Shown in pieces: positions 21,236 through 33,907 of a stretch of DNA of 64,000 nucleotides. The stretch is from Arabidopsis thaliana (Eukaryota > Streptophyta > Magnoliopsida > Brassicales > Brassicaceae). The notes under the pieces were generated by a model, which was not told where the DNA came from, ran no database searches, and saw only the letters and a list, made by a program, of their open reading frames with translations. The stretch is from contig NC_003074.8 in NCBI RefSeq assembly GCF_000001735.4, positions 22,389,261-22,453,260 of the forward strand, written 5' to 3'. The position numbers were made by a program, and so were the translations under genes. Within the stretch, counting starts at the first letter, position 1, and each line of letters starts with the position of its first letter.

Positions 21236-23107
21236 TTAACATTTCCAAGCTGAGACAGTAACAAGTTCTTTCCTCTGCCAACACAAGACAAGTGAAGGCG
21301 ACGAAGACTGTCTCTTCTCCAAGTGAAACCCTCTCATTGGATTCCTCTGCAACAAATACTCCGCTTGTGTCTCCGCCGTCTGACTCAGCGTCACAGGAGT
21401 AAACCCACATTGCCCAAATAAGCTTCTCCACGGCGGTGATCTCTCCATCCAACGGTAACGATTCGTCAACAGTTTCTGTATCGACGGTTGCACACAAAAC
21501 CTCTCAATACTCGTAGCAGCTTCCGCATTATTCAGATTCCCAGAGTCGAGAGACTCGAGCAGAGATGTGTAGTACTGAAGCGCGTTAATCACACCGTTAG
21601 GGAACGGCGCGTCGTTGTTACGGTCGCAGCTTCTGTCTGAGCAAACGACGACGTTTGGTGAGATTTGCTTGAGGAAACGAAGTATCAATGGGAGGTAACC
21701 GGAGACCATGGAGCTGATTGGGAGATTCACAGCGATTGCTTCTTTCTCCGATGATCGGAATAAAGACAGTGGCCAATAAGTTGGATTCAAGAGAATCTCC
21801 ATGTTTAAGAGCTCGATTTCGAAGGAGACACCTGTTTCGCCGGCGAAGCTTCTGAGATTTTCTTCAGTGAATCGGAGCTCGAATTCGTCGGAGACAGTTG
21901 AAGGAGAAGCGAAAGCTGTAATCTTTAGCGACGGAGCTGATGAAGATCTGTTTCTTTTTCCGGCGAGCTCTTGAATCAGAGACGCCCATTGACCTCCATA
22001 ACCGATATCGAAATCGACAATGTGGATCCGATCAAACCCTTCGAATGACTCGAGAATCGTTTGGTTTGCTGTGAAGTTGACGAATTGAAGAAACGGTGAC
22101 GTTTCTGAGAAAGCTCTGTAAGCTGCGATCCGAAAGATTAGGTTTTGAGGAGGTGAGAGAGACGGTGGTGATAATGATGAGTCTTGAAGGAGAGAGTGAA
22201 GAGCTTCTGTTATATACGAAGCTGCTCTGTGGAACGGAGGTTTAGGATTGTTGTTAGTGTCGTCGTTGTTGTTGTTAAGGTTGTGATTGAGCCGCGCCAA
22301 TATCCCTTGCGCGAGAACGGGATTGTTATCTCCGCCGTTTGTGGTGAGCTCCGCCGCCGCAGAGAATAGCTGGTCGATGATTACCGCTGACTGGTCTTGG
22401 TCGTTTTGGTCTTCTCCGGCTATCTTTGGCGGTGTGAGAAACGGGTCGTGAGATTCGTGACCCGGATCCGAGAACGGGAAAACCCACTGGAGGTGTTGAG
22501 ATCCGGGTTGACCCGAATTGAGCCGTTTCGCAGGAGGAGACGACGGAGGATCCGAGAAGAAACCCGGATTTGGGTTTATTGAAATCTGAAACTTTTCTTC
22601 TTCCGGTGCGTTTTGAAAAGGGAAGCCATATCCAAAGAGTGGATTAGGATTATCAATAACCGGGTCGGATCCAGAACCGATGTCGAAACCCACAAACTCC
22701 GAACCCGGATCCACTACATCGCCAGCCATGATTAATCTAAAAATACTCTGTTCTTGTCCCGGCGAGCCACCGGAGAGAACACCATCGAGATCCTCGAAAC
22801 CCATTTGGTCGCATTTCCCATCGGCGCCGGAAAAAGTAGCAGCAGCAGCGCCGCCGCCGCTGGGACCACCGTGAGAAGAAGACAGCGTGGTGGTTGAAGA
22901 AGAGACGAAAGGGCTTGGACTTCTAACAGAGTCTAAAACAGACGTCGGCTCCGAGAAACCACCATTGTTGACAACAAAGCAGAGATCTTCTTCTACTCGT
23001 CCATGGAGCTTCTCTGGATTAGCCCAGATTTTGTATCCCGGAGAAGAAGAAGAATCTAAGAAACCCAGAACCCCCTTCCCTTGAAATTGCTCAAAGGGCA
23101 GGGGCAT
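21236..23107 (-). CDS. HAM2: GRAS-family regulator HAIRY MERISTEM 2 (SCL22-like)
   Basis: Intronless, 623 aa from the ATG at 23107 (MPLPFEQFQGKG). A longer in-frame ATG at 23152 adds 15 residues but the family starts at MPLPFEQ. The N-terminal half is low-complexity and Gly/Ser/Pro rich. The GRAS domain (about 250-620) shows the first leucine heptad region with AAAELT and GILARLNH, the VHIID-type core IHIVDFDIG, and a SAW end (W..RSLFGQCGF ... LVLCWQRKELVTVSAWKC). HAM proteins interact with WUSCHEL/WOX factors and keep shoot meristem cells undifferentiated. The transcript carries a perfect miR171 site in the coding region. The 3' UTR holds one copy of a direct repeat also found 1 kb downstream. 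Confidence 0.95.
   Translation of the reverse strand: MPLPFEQFQGKGVLGFLDSSSSPGYKIWANPEKLHGRVEEDLCFVVNNGGFSEPTSVLDSVRSPSPFVSSSTTTLSSSHGGPSGGGAAAATFSGADGKCDQMGFEDLDGVLSGGSPGQEQSIFRLIMAGDVVDPGSEFVGFDIGSGSDPVIDNPNPLFGYGFPFQNAPEEEKFQISINPNPGFFSDPPSSPPAKRLNSGQPGSQHLQWVFPFSDPGHESHDPFLTPPKIAGEDQNDQDQSAVIIDQLFSAAAELTTNGGDNNPVLAQGILARLNHNLNNNNDDTNNNPKPPFHRAASYITEALHSLLQDSSLSPPSLSPPQNLIFRIAAYRAFSETSPFLQFVNFTANQTILESFEGFDRIHIVDFDIGYGGQWASLIQELAGKRNRSSSAPSLKITAFASPSTVSDEFELRFTEENLRSFAGETGVSFEIELLNMEILLNPTYWPLSLFRSSEKEAIAVNLPISSMVSGYLPLILRFLKQISPNVVVCSDRSCDRNNDAPFPNGVINALQYYTSLLESLDSGNLNNAEAATSIERFCVQPSIQKLLTNRYRWMERSPPWRSLFGQCGFTPVTLSQTAETQAEYLLQRNPMRGFHLEKRQSSSPSLVLCWQRKELVTVSAWKC
22284..22304 (-). promoter_or_regulatory. 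miR171 target site in HAM2 coding sequence
   Basis: The + strand here reads as the 21-nt miR171a sequence (TGATTGAGCC... ending CAATATC). The HAM2 mRNA, from the minus strand, is therefore fully complementary. It encodes residues of GILARLNH. miR171-directed cleavage of HAM/SCL6 transcripts is established knowledge. Confidence 0.95.
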
Positions 23108-26100
23108 GACCAATCTTACAGAGTCAGAAAGAGAATTTAAGAGTGAGAACAAAGAAACCCAGAAAAACCCTAGATCTCAGAACTTAAAGAGGAAGACGAA
23201 GATGAAAGCTTGAAACTGAAATTGGCGCCCACATTATCTCACACTCGGTATTAATAACAATCTTTCTTCTCGTTGCTTATGTATATTGACTCTGGATGAT
23301 TCCAACAACATTCCAAAGTGATGATCTTCATAAAAAATGCTCTCTTTTTTTTTTTTTTAAGTAAAGGATTTGGTTTTTGCTGTGTGTGTGGTGCCTTGTG
23401 TCTGTAGATTTACTTATCTACATCTGTACTCATTTTATATCCCCTCGTTTCTAACCCTACTCGCACTTACGGCGCGTCACTCTTACTCTCCAAGAGATCA
23501 TTGATTATATAAGTTTAAGCCATGAAAATCGAAATCAAAGTGTCATTAATCGAATAAATTTAGCCTTAATCATAAATTGACTAAATTACTATGATGACAA
23601 CATAATAAATAAGGAAAACACTGGATTGAGGAAAAAAAAAACAAGGAAACCAATAAATTTTATGCATATCGACAAAATTACTATTCTACATTTTTCGTAA
23701 ATTTTGTTCGATTTATAAAATAAACTTGCATCTTGTAAAATAATTTGTTATTTAGTGAAATAGCAATTGGGTGATTTAATATATATGTGCAGTAACATGT
23801 TTTATATTAAATAGTATGATAGTAAAAATATACTTCATTATATATGTATAAAAACTAAGTCAAGGGTCAAATGAAAATGAACCAAAAGATTTTTGTTCTT
23901 TTTTCTTCAAACCAATAGATTTGTTTACTTAAAGGATGTGTCAAATGTTTGACAAAAAAAAAAGGATGTGTCAAATTTATTTTTGAAATTACAGGTAAAA
24001 AACATTTTGAGAGCGAAATCGTAAAAATACTTAAAATAGTCAAAATTATTTACTTATTTATTAAGAATATGGGATCATATAGTGTATAATTCATTAGATC
24101 AAACTAAATAAGTAATAGGAGTATGAAGAAAAGAAAGAAAATAAATTGAATTGTCGAAACCCAAAAACCTAAAAGAGTCAGTTATTAGTTGATTGTCTTA
24201 CAGTAAGTAATTCAATAGTCCAGAACTGTTGAGGCGCGTTAGATAACGATCAATCTGAAAGACAGTACTATTAAAAAAATCAAAAACATATACCGAGGTT
24301 TCAGAGCAAAAAGCGAATTTGATACAGATGGCTTTATTGTTAATCATTGTTTTCCATAATTACCCTTGCTTTCTATTAACACACTCTGTTTTTTTTTTTT
24401 ATCTAACGGTTGAAATTGCATGAACTCTGGAGAAGATCTCATGGCTCTAGTCTAGATTTTTTATAAACTAACTAATAAATGACATATTGACTATAAAATC
24501 TTGCATTTGCTAATCAAGTTTAATTTTGAACGACAAGTAGACACGGTCAAAACTAAAATTATGACAAATCTTTAGCCTATGTTAGTTGATGTTTACACGT
24601 GTTTGCGATAATCAAATCGTTTTATTCCACCATTCTTTTCTAAAATCATCTATATCATTTCTTCTTCTTTTTTTCACTTCTTTGACAAACTTGAAATACT
24701 TAAGTGGCCGTTTATTGGTGGCGGTAATAGAATAGAGGATACCAAAAGGAGATTAAAAAGAAAAGAGGTGGAGCTGGATTGCGAAGACAAGTTGGAACTT
24801 TTGGTAGTTTGTGTGTGAATGGAAGGGAGACATGGCTTATGTGATTGCCCTAAACATATTTCTATTTTTTAAGCCAAAATAATATAAAAACAAAAATCTT
24901 TGTAATTGGACATTGTAATAATGGGAGACATGTTTTTTTTCCTCCAAGACAAACAAGAAACCTCCATGTGAATTTCCACCACCTTGTAATATGTCTAACA
25001 ACATGTATTCTATTAAACTAGTATTTCTTTCTGCTTTGTTGTTATATTTTAGGATTAAAAAATGACCAATTTGCGTAATTTAATCAACTCATTCTATACA
25101 TTCTATAGGTTGATGACTGGCTAGTGGAGGGACACATCGACCGTGTGTTACCTTGCATACATACTCGTGATTCGGTTTCACGGAAATTCATGTAATTTGG
25201 TTACAGTGATATAAAACAAGTAAAAAAATTAACTTCGATGTAGAAATATATTAACCCTGTAACCAAATTATCTCAGTTTATGTCAAATGTCATATTTGCA
25301 ATTCACTTCCACTATGTTTTTAGATTTGCTAATTTCCCAAAATAAACTTAAAGTCCTCAAAATAGACGGTATATAGTCTCCTTTGCTAACCTCGACTCAC
25401 GGGCAAAGCTTTCTGTTTTCTCTTTATTTAAAGTTTTCAATTTTTATGTTCAGGAATGCTAGTGGGGTTAACTTATGTGAATCATGTCATATCATAATAT
25501 CTTAATCAAATCACAAACACTAAACAAGGACAATGTAACTTTTTCTTATTCATAACAAAGCATGTCACATTTTGGTTGGTTTATATATTATTAATTAGAT
25601 CAACTATATATTTAGGAGACACATTACAACACAAACGATAAAAATTTGTCTCGCTTAGCGGATAGATACAGTGACGGCGGAAACAAAAGAAAAAGTAAAG
25701 ATAGTGATAGATTGTATGAACTTATAATTTGTCAATACAACAACCAACACAACCATGTAGTATTATCTTTAATTGTTTGGTGAAACTATATAAATTATTA
25801 GTGTTTGAACCATTGTTAACCTACAAAAAACAATTAGACGAAAAAGTCCTACCGCCGCATGGCACTACTGGTTTTCAATGACTTAATTACTGGGAGAGTT
25901 CCTCAAAAGTATATGATAACCATATAGGTTACGTTACGTAAGCTACGAGCCTGGAACTAGTGTGGATATTGTGCTAGAATCTTAATGACTATCATAAATC
26001 AGTTTTCAATTCTGTTGACTATTAAAAGTTCAATAAAAAAAAGCTAGTTTTGATCCATCGTTGATTTGAAGTCAAGGATTATGATATACAATCTCTTAAA

Positions 26101-26857
26101 ACTATATTTTAAGTATACGATCTTACAAATTTGAATGATCAACATTCAACAATGTAGATTTTTTGTCCTTAAACTTTAGTTATTGACCTTTTAATACAGA
26201 AAAAACTTCTGGTTTAGATATGTCCTGCTGGTTTGATCTCAGCTGAACCACCAAAAAAAAAAAAAACGTTGGGCTGGGTTTCTTATCTTCTATGAAAACA
26301 AATATACGGAAGACTTATAATGGGCTTCATAGAGTAATGAGTTATTATTAACTAGTTATGGGCCTTAGTGCATAAATAACCACTACAATTGTATTTGGTA
26401 ACAACATCACTTAAACATTTCCTTAAATCATGCTAATTTACCTCGATTTTTGGTTTGCATTGATTAAATTAAATTATCAGCTGACGTGTCATTCACTAAT
26501 TCGATAATCTTTCGGTAAACAAAAAAGGAAAAGGTTACACGAATTGTATATATACACATATAACTGTGACGATCGCAGTCGAAGATTAATTGAATCACAC
26601 AAAGTCGAATCCAAAGTTTTTGATCTTAACCAAGTCGCATAATCCAGAGAGGTAAGTTTTCTCCGATTTGATTTCGTTTATGCATATAATTTATGTTTGA
26701 TTTCTACAAGAATATACAGAGATAAGTGTATTACGACTTGGGTAGTAGAAAAATTAGGGTTTTGTGTTGGGATTTGGTAAATTATCGTTTTTCTTTTCTT
26801 CTTATTTGGGTTGGTGATTCTGGAAATTTGTTATATATATTCAGGAATCAAAAGAAG
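23108..26857. other. Divergent intergenic region HAM2 / ATG8G
   Basis: About 3.7 kb with no supported gene. It includes the HAM2 5' UTR and promoter (to about 23280), then very AT-rich DNA. AAGGATGTGTCAAAT occurs twice at about 23932 and 23962. Nearer ATG8G are GGGCTGGG, ATGGGCTT and ATGGGCC site-II-like motifs at about 26270-26360. A 5' UTR intron for ATG8G seems to run from the donor AGAG|GTAAG at about 26652 to the acceptor TTCAG at 26843. Confidence 0.5.
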
Positions 26858-27711
<854 letters not shown>

Positions 27712-30090
27712 TTTGGTGTTCTTGCTTTTAATTGAATGTAAATATTCCATTTTCTTTTCTTGTCCGTGAACTTGCTTAGATGCGGATATGATTATTATGG
27801 CTTATGTAGGCACAACCAATCGGTTTGCAAACAAAGTGTTGGTTTTTTTATCCTCTGTTTTTTTCTTTGGTCTATATCTATCTTTCTCTTTCTGTGCCTT
27901 GCTCGAGCATCACACACATCATATGTTGCACCTTCACAGACCACACGAGCTACAAGAGCCAGGTACAAAGTGTTAGTTTGGTTTTGGTTTGAGAAATTAG
28001 AGTTTTGTCCCGGCAATTCCGGGTCGAGCCCACGGAGGCTGTTGGGCTTTATCTAGACCACAATGAAGAACGATTGTGGGCTAGGCCGACGTGGCGGTAA
28101 AAGACAAATCACATGGGGAAGCGCCACGTGTTAAAGTTAGCGGCAATGGCGGCTTGGGGTTGCGGTTAGGGCACGACCTTCACGAACAACACAAAAACAG
28201 AGCGGTGATGGTCCACGCACACTTGTCTGCTGTTTCTCGACCCCACACGTTCTTCACTCTGCATTTTCCTTCCATAATGTATTCTCCCATGTCATGTCAA
28301 CTACTAATTTATAACTACACTAGTACGTCTAATCTATTATTTTTTCCCAATAGTTGACAACAAGAAATGCCAAAATATCTATTTTGGTTTGGGTACGTTC
28401 TCGCTTCACCAAGTAACAAAATCGTGTCTTGTGTATATGATGTGTATTTAAACCATACACTAATTTTCTCTTGAACACATTTATTACTCTTTTTCCCCGG
28501 ATTGCCTTATTAGGTATTATTCAAAAATTGAAAAGAGTTTCTCGGAAATCTACTCCGATAAATCACTGCACCAAATTCAGCACCAATTTGTTTGTAGTGT
28601 GTGTTTAAGATTTAGTATCAAAGTTTTCAGATATTTCACTACAAGATGTTATCGTGTTTGGGAGACTTTGATCATAAGGCTTAATCATATTTGTATATTC
28701 AGTACAATTTTGCATGTTTGCGAACATAATAACTTCAGACTTAAATGTTTTTGGCTATTGAAACAGTCAAACAGATATAATACAAAATTTGTTATTGACT
28801 TTTGAGGGTTTAGCAGACATGTACACTACCAGTGTCCACTTGTTGAGAACATCATACTATGTCCCTTGGTGATTAGAAGCGAGGAAACCATTACTTTATT
28901 ATGCATAAAATATATATAAATAATTCCGAGATAAGTCATCGCAATGCAACGAAATAGCTAGGTGGTTGTAACGTCATTGTGTTCACGTATATGAACAAAT
29001 ATCATGTGGGAAATGATCATTTTATATCTCAATGTGATAATTACATCTAACAACATAACTAATCACAGACAAGACCGTTGCATACTTATTAGTCTTGATC
29101 AACTATAGACACATACACTTAGGATAATATATTTACACATGGATATCATTTCTTTGAATAATGTGTTAATTAATGGATAAGTTAAGCATATATAAATGAA
29201 TGCTACGTACAAATAACTGGAAGCAATATGGAAAAGAGATCTGCTTTTACTGCACATTCCATGAATACAAATTCAACGACAAAATGGATTTATAACCTAA
29301 TGTCCATTATACAGATGATCATGACGATATATAGGAAATATTTTTATTTGTTCCTGTCAGGAATGGAACAATCCGTTTTGAAGAATGTTTGGTTGAAAAT
29401 GTATGCTTACTTTTTGTTACGCAATTAAAAATATTGATCGTTACGCGGATGTTAAGCTTCCCGAGAAACACACACATGTAAATAGAAAAACGAGGAGACA
29501 AAGTTAGAAAGGTAGCGTAAAACCATGCAAAGTGTTTAAAGGCCTCAACGTAGAGACAAAGAGTTAAGAGATTTAAAACCTCTTCTTAAGATAAACAAAT
29601 AAGCATATGCATCAAAAACCCTAATTCTCCCTTTTGCTCGTTTCGATGACTAGCTAGATTTTCGCTCCATTTTTAATGTAAATTACATAAAAAAATATAT
29701 AGATAAAATCAGTGAGCGGGGTCAATCTGAGAATGCTATAACTACGAGAGAGAAGACATAAGTTTGGTCTTTTCTCTTTCGTTAGGTTTCTCTAGTTTGG
29801 GTCGGTGGATTCCTCAGAGACAGAAGAGGGGGCCACTCAACACCATATCTGACCTTCACTGCTCTTTTCTTCTTCACACCCATACATTTGCATGTTCTCT
29901 CCTTCTCTTCTACCATCAACGACTCATTCTCTCTCTATCTATATCTGCATTTATTACACAATCTCTCTTCCTTTAGCATTTATAACAATCACGATACCTT
30001 TAAACCGCCATATCTTTCTCTATCTCTCTATATATATCTACAACCGTCTCGGTTATAATCTAAGTCATCTCTTTGATCGATACTACTCGT
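27712..30090. other. Intergenic between ATG8G and the peptide-precursor gene
   Basis: ATG8G 3' UTR, then a GC-richer patch (about 27990-28250) with a CCACGTGT ABRE/G-box at about 28123 and a short open frame at 28091-28357 that I do not believe codes. The rest is AT-rich. A CT-rich leader with TATATATA at about 30030 precedes the next gene. Confidence 0.45.
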
Positions 30091-31014
30091 ATGGATATGT
30101 TGAGGAGTGCTTGTTTCTACTTCCTATTAATAGTGTTTGTCATCCTTTCTTGGTCTCTTTTATGCGATTCTCGCCATCTTGGACACATGGAGAAGAAGCT
30201 TAGTGTAAATCTTGATCTTTTAAATAAGGTAAGCCCTTCGCTTGTGATGTTAAGAGTCATGGTTAATATGGTGTTAGTTTTTTCATAACACGGGCAATTA
30301 TTTTTTGATCATTGATATTAAGATGCGTATGGTATATAGTCTTTTAATTTGTTTATATATATGTGTGTGATTTTCACTTTTTAAATGTCTTTTACATAGA
30401 TATGTAGAAGAATTGAATGCATATTTTTCCTTTTCAAAATCAAATATACCTCTAATTTAAATTTGTAGGGGGGCTCCAAATACTTTTAAATGATTCCGTA
30501 TGTATGCATGTATATAAACACTAGATATAGTGCACAACTAAGAAGTTCGAGGGTAAACACTAGCTAGTTTCACTTATTTTCATAAAACAATTCCCATGTA
30601 AAATGGGTTTGTATTCAACATACTCCACTTTTAGTGTAATACTTATTAATAAATGACAAAAAAAAACTAAAAAACTAAAAAACTTAAGTCATGAATACTA
30701 ACTCTTATTCCATGGCACAGGACAATGAAGAGATTACAAAACTAGAAGCTCCATCAACAAACAAGACGAACACCTTATTGAGCCAATCACATGCGGTAGT
30801 TAATCATGGTGATAATGGTCAGATCAACGGGAAGAAGACGAAGGAAATTCACAGAGTAAAACGAGCTTCAGACAAAAAGGTGTCGTCTAAAAGAGTCTCA
30901 AGAACTTGGAAAATCCCTAAGTATCCAAAGAAGCAGCCTAAATCAGATCAAGAACATCCGGGTTTCAATCTTGATTATATGCAGCCCACTACACACCCGC
31001 CTCATCATAATTGA
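30091..31014 (+). CDS. Secreted peptide precursor with RGF/GOLVEN/CLEL-like C-terminal motif
   Basis: Two exons, 30091-30228 and 30721-31014, give 143 aa. Residues 1 to about 27 form a signal peptide (hydrophobic FYFLLIVFVILSWSLLC). The middle is variable, hydrophilic and Lys-rich, with KRVSRTWKIPKYPKK. The extreme C-terminus is DYMQPTTHPPHHN. This fits the RGF pattern D-Y-x-x-P-x-x-x-P-P-x-H-N, in which TPST sulfates the Tyr after Asp and a Pro is hydroxylated. Known RGFs act through RGI receptor kinases in the root meristem. The precursor layout (signal peptide, variable spacer, C-terminal motif, one intron) fits this family. The exon-2 acceptor (GCACAG at 30720) is the best in-phase choice. 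The locus corresponds to At3g60650, which I remember only as 'unknown' or a late-added family member. Confidence 0.75.
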
Positions 31015-31983
31015 ACTCTTAATGATCATGTAATAACTCCATGCATAAACAAATTTCATATCGTGGTTTATCAAATATCATAACTCAAGTCACGAAGAAT
31101 TTCCACTTTTTACTCGTTTGATATATCATGATGTATGGTCAGAAACGACCTAGTTATAATAAGCTTTTATATTTAAAATTAATACATATACGAATTAGAT
31201 TATAGTGAAACTGTTATCGGTATTAATTGTTCAATACTACTCCGTTGGGTTTCTTGATGTTGCTACCATATCACACTTGCAAGTTGAATGCATATCATCA
31301 TGATGTACAATATATACTTTACTCCTCTTTATATGCACATGCATGTGTATGATCATTTCGTTGCTAAATTACTATATCAATATGTATTTTTGTTGTTGTT
31401 CACAATTGTGTTATAGTATTAGCTAAGGTTAACAAATGTAATTTAAAAAGACTTGCAGGTTAATAGTAATACATGTGGTTTTCTGCTAATCATAAATCTT
31501 TTAAGTTAGTCTGTTAATTTTCGTTTCTAATGTTGACAAAACTGATACTAAATATGTATGTATATAATATACATAGTATCTTGAACTTGGTGGACCTTAA
31601 AAATAGTAATACAGTACTTGCAAATTTGCAATATTTTCATCCGATTAAAGAATAGTAATACTACCACTAGTCAAATGCATTATTTATAGTTTGTATATAT
31701 AGATGAGTCCGCGTGCAAAGTCACTGTTAACGATGTCCAAAAAGGACGAAGATCCCGCGTATGGTTCCAATGCAATCAGATGTCCCAAATCCACGTATCT
31801 TAAATTTAAAATTGACTTGTACAAAACAATATACTACTAATAATTAATCAAAGACAAAATTGTCTATCTCATTTCTTATCAAAACGTTCTGTTATTTTAT
31901 TTTCCATAATTTCTTCTTTCTCATATGTCATAACGTAATTTTGTTACATCGAGAGGATAAAATTCAAATTTTGCGGAAAAATA

Positions 31984-32074
31984 TATAAGGCCCGTTTAGA
32001 TATATTAGTACGTTGAAAAGAGCGAACTTATTAGTATAAGGCCCATTTAGATATAATAGTGGGTCATAAGCCCA
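31984..32074 (+). promoter_or_regulatory. Tandem site-II (GGCCCA) block before SKA1
   Basis: TATAAGGCCC(G/A)TTTAGATATA occurs at about 31985 and 32036, followed by AAGCCCATAAC at about 32067. TGGGCC/GGCCCA motifs are typical of promoters active in dividing cells. The block sits 150-235 bp before the ATG. Confidence 0.55.
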
Positions 32075-32125
32075 TAACATATCCTGCAACAGAGAACAAA
32101 GAAGCTGCGATCTGGCTAATAAAAC

Positions 32126-32139
32126 TTTCCCGCCGGAAA
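32126..32139 (+). promoter_or_regulatory. E2F-like palindrome TTTCCCGCCGGAAA
   Basis: TTTCCCGCC matches the E2F consensus TTTSSCGS and is extended to a near-palindrome by GGAAA. It lies about 90 bp upstream of the SKA1 ATG, consistent with cell-cycle control of a kinetochore gene. Binding is inferred. Confidence 0.6.
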
Positions 32140-32220
32140 AAGTTTCTGCAGTTTCCAACTTCTTAAACCTAAGCGAAGCAGATAGTCTTTGATTGGGAGA
32201 TTGAGAGAGGTTAGTGAAGA

Positions 32221-33907
32221 ATGGAGGGAAATCAAGCTGGATCTTCTCTAGATTCGTTGATTGCTTCTTTCAATAAACGAATCGGCGAATTGCAGGAACT
32301 CGTCATCGCCAGAAACAGTGAGTCCTAGTTCTAAACACTCAATACTCAATTCGTTATTCAATATCTTCATTTGATGACCTAATTTCAATTTCCTGCAGTG
32401 TATCCTGCAAGTACCATCCCGGATTTATCGGCGATTGACACAGCGTTGAGCTCAATGGAGCTTCAGGTACAATCGATCAAGGACCGATTACGTGAAGAAA
32501 CCGAAGCTATTCCAAAAGCTAAGGTACGTTTTATTTACTTCCGAGATTTCTGAAATTCAGATTCTAGAAACGTCGTTACACTGTAAGATGATTTGAATTT
32601 GAGTAATTTAGGGTTTAGAATCTGGACCTGGGTTTTTGACTTTGAGAGTTTTGTGTGTTGACTGTAGAAACTTATAGAGGCATCACTGAAACAACAAGGG
32701 AAGTTGCAGAAGATGTCTATTTATGCACCTTCCCATTTTCCTGACAAGGCTACTATGTTGAATTCAGATTTAAATAGATGGTATTTACATTTACTTGCAT
32801 CTTCTTTTTTCAATTTCTAGGTATAGCCTTTGATTTTTATTACTACTCCAGAAGTTTGATTAAGATTAGTGGTTTCTCATTCCAGTCTGCTCCAAGAGAA
32901 TGCCAAGCAGTACGAGCAACATTCTACTCTCAGCTCTTTGAAATTTGATGAGGAAGCAGCTGTTTTACCCAAGGTAGAACTTGCATATACTTTGTTTTCT
33001 TCAAAGAGACTTTATGGCCTCTAAGACTCAATGGCGATGAATGATAAACTGTTGCTATTGTGTATTTCTGTTATCTCTGTCTATGGTTGATCTTTGGTTT
33101 TGTTTCCAGGAGAAGAAGGGTCGCGGGTCTCCTCCCCTTTGGTACATAACTGTTGAGGAACTCAATTCACTCTCATCGTAAGTACATTTTACTTTCTCTT
33201 CTCCTTGTTTATGTGAAATGCATACCGCTTTTCTGACATTTTTCCAAAAAACAAGATACATGAGAGGAAGGCTCACCCTTGAGAAAGTGAATGCTGCTAT
33301 CAATGACATGGCCTCATATGCTGAAGCAAATGCTCATCTTATTGCAGCCTCAAAACAGAAGGTATATTTACCAGCTGAAGGAATTGAGTTATATAGGCTA
33401 CAATTGTACTGACGCTTTTGTCTTATATTGCCAAAGCTAGCGGAAAATCTCTGGGAGAAAGCACTTGTAAGCTAATATAACTCATCAACCACACTGTCTA
33501 GATGATAGTATCCGTTCACTAGTGAAAACATTGTTATAATCTTTGATTGTCTTGAAACTCTTATATGCAGAAACTACGAGATATCGTAACAGAGCAAGCA
33601 GTGAAGGGCAAACATTTCTTTCTTGAAACTGACATGAAGGGACCAAGTTTGAAACTAGACAACACAGGAAAAGCAATACTTACTGTAAGTAACTAATATA
33701 TCTTCCCTTCATTTCAAAATTTCAACAAAAAAGAAACAACATTTTCATGCTTCCTTAAACTCTTCACCAGAGTTAGACTAACATCGATAACACATGCTTA
33801 TTGTCAAATTTTGATGTGTCTATTAACAGGTTCTTCGCCACCTTGGTCGTATTAGTGAGACTCGCATTGGACAAAACCGCGTCATCATTCTTATGAAGCC
33901 TCACTAG
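32221..33907 (+). CDS. SKA1: Spindle and kinetochore-associated protein 1 homolog
   Basis: Nine exons: 32221-32317, 32399-32523, 32668-32780, 32886-32973, 33110-33177, 33256-33361, 33437-33466, 33571-33684, 33830-33907 (272 aa). SKA1 couples kinetochores to microtubules in mitosis. The N-terminal half is helical coiled coil (SLIASFNKRIGELQELV, MELQVQSIKDRLREE). The C-terminal half is the winged-helix microtubule-binding domain (YITVEELNSLSSYMRGRLTLEKVNAAIND, ending LGRISETRIGQNRVIILMKPH). Exon 7 is only 30 bp, and both its splice sites are canonical. Site-II and E2F-like motifs precede it. It converges with the PLATZ gene. Confidence 0.92.

Larger units (their letters stand above)
31015..32220. 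other. Intergenic with SKA1 promoter
   Basis: No gene. The last 250 bp contain a duplicated ATAAGGCCC(A/G)TTTAGATATA block, GGCCCA/AGCCCA site-II motifs and an E2F-like palindrome. Confidence 0.5.

Noticed and set aside
22184-23084. Several + strand open frames (22184-22369, 22397-22582, 22680-22874, 22887-23084)
   Set aside because: They are antisense to the intact HAM2 coding region and are Arg/Glu or Pro/Ser low-complexity, a composition shadow.
23108-23152. Upstream in-frame ATG of HAM2 at 23152
   Set aside because: Adds 15 residues not found in the family as I remember it; the MPLPFEQFQ start fits and gives the expected 623 aa.
28091-28357. 88-codon + strand frame after ATG8G
   Set aside because: No recognisable domain, ends in AT-rich sequence, and the first part is explained by a local GC-rich patch with an ABRE-like motif.
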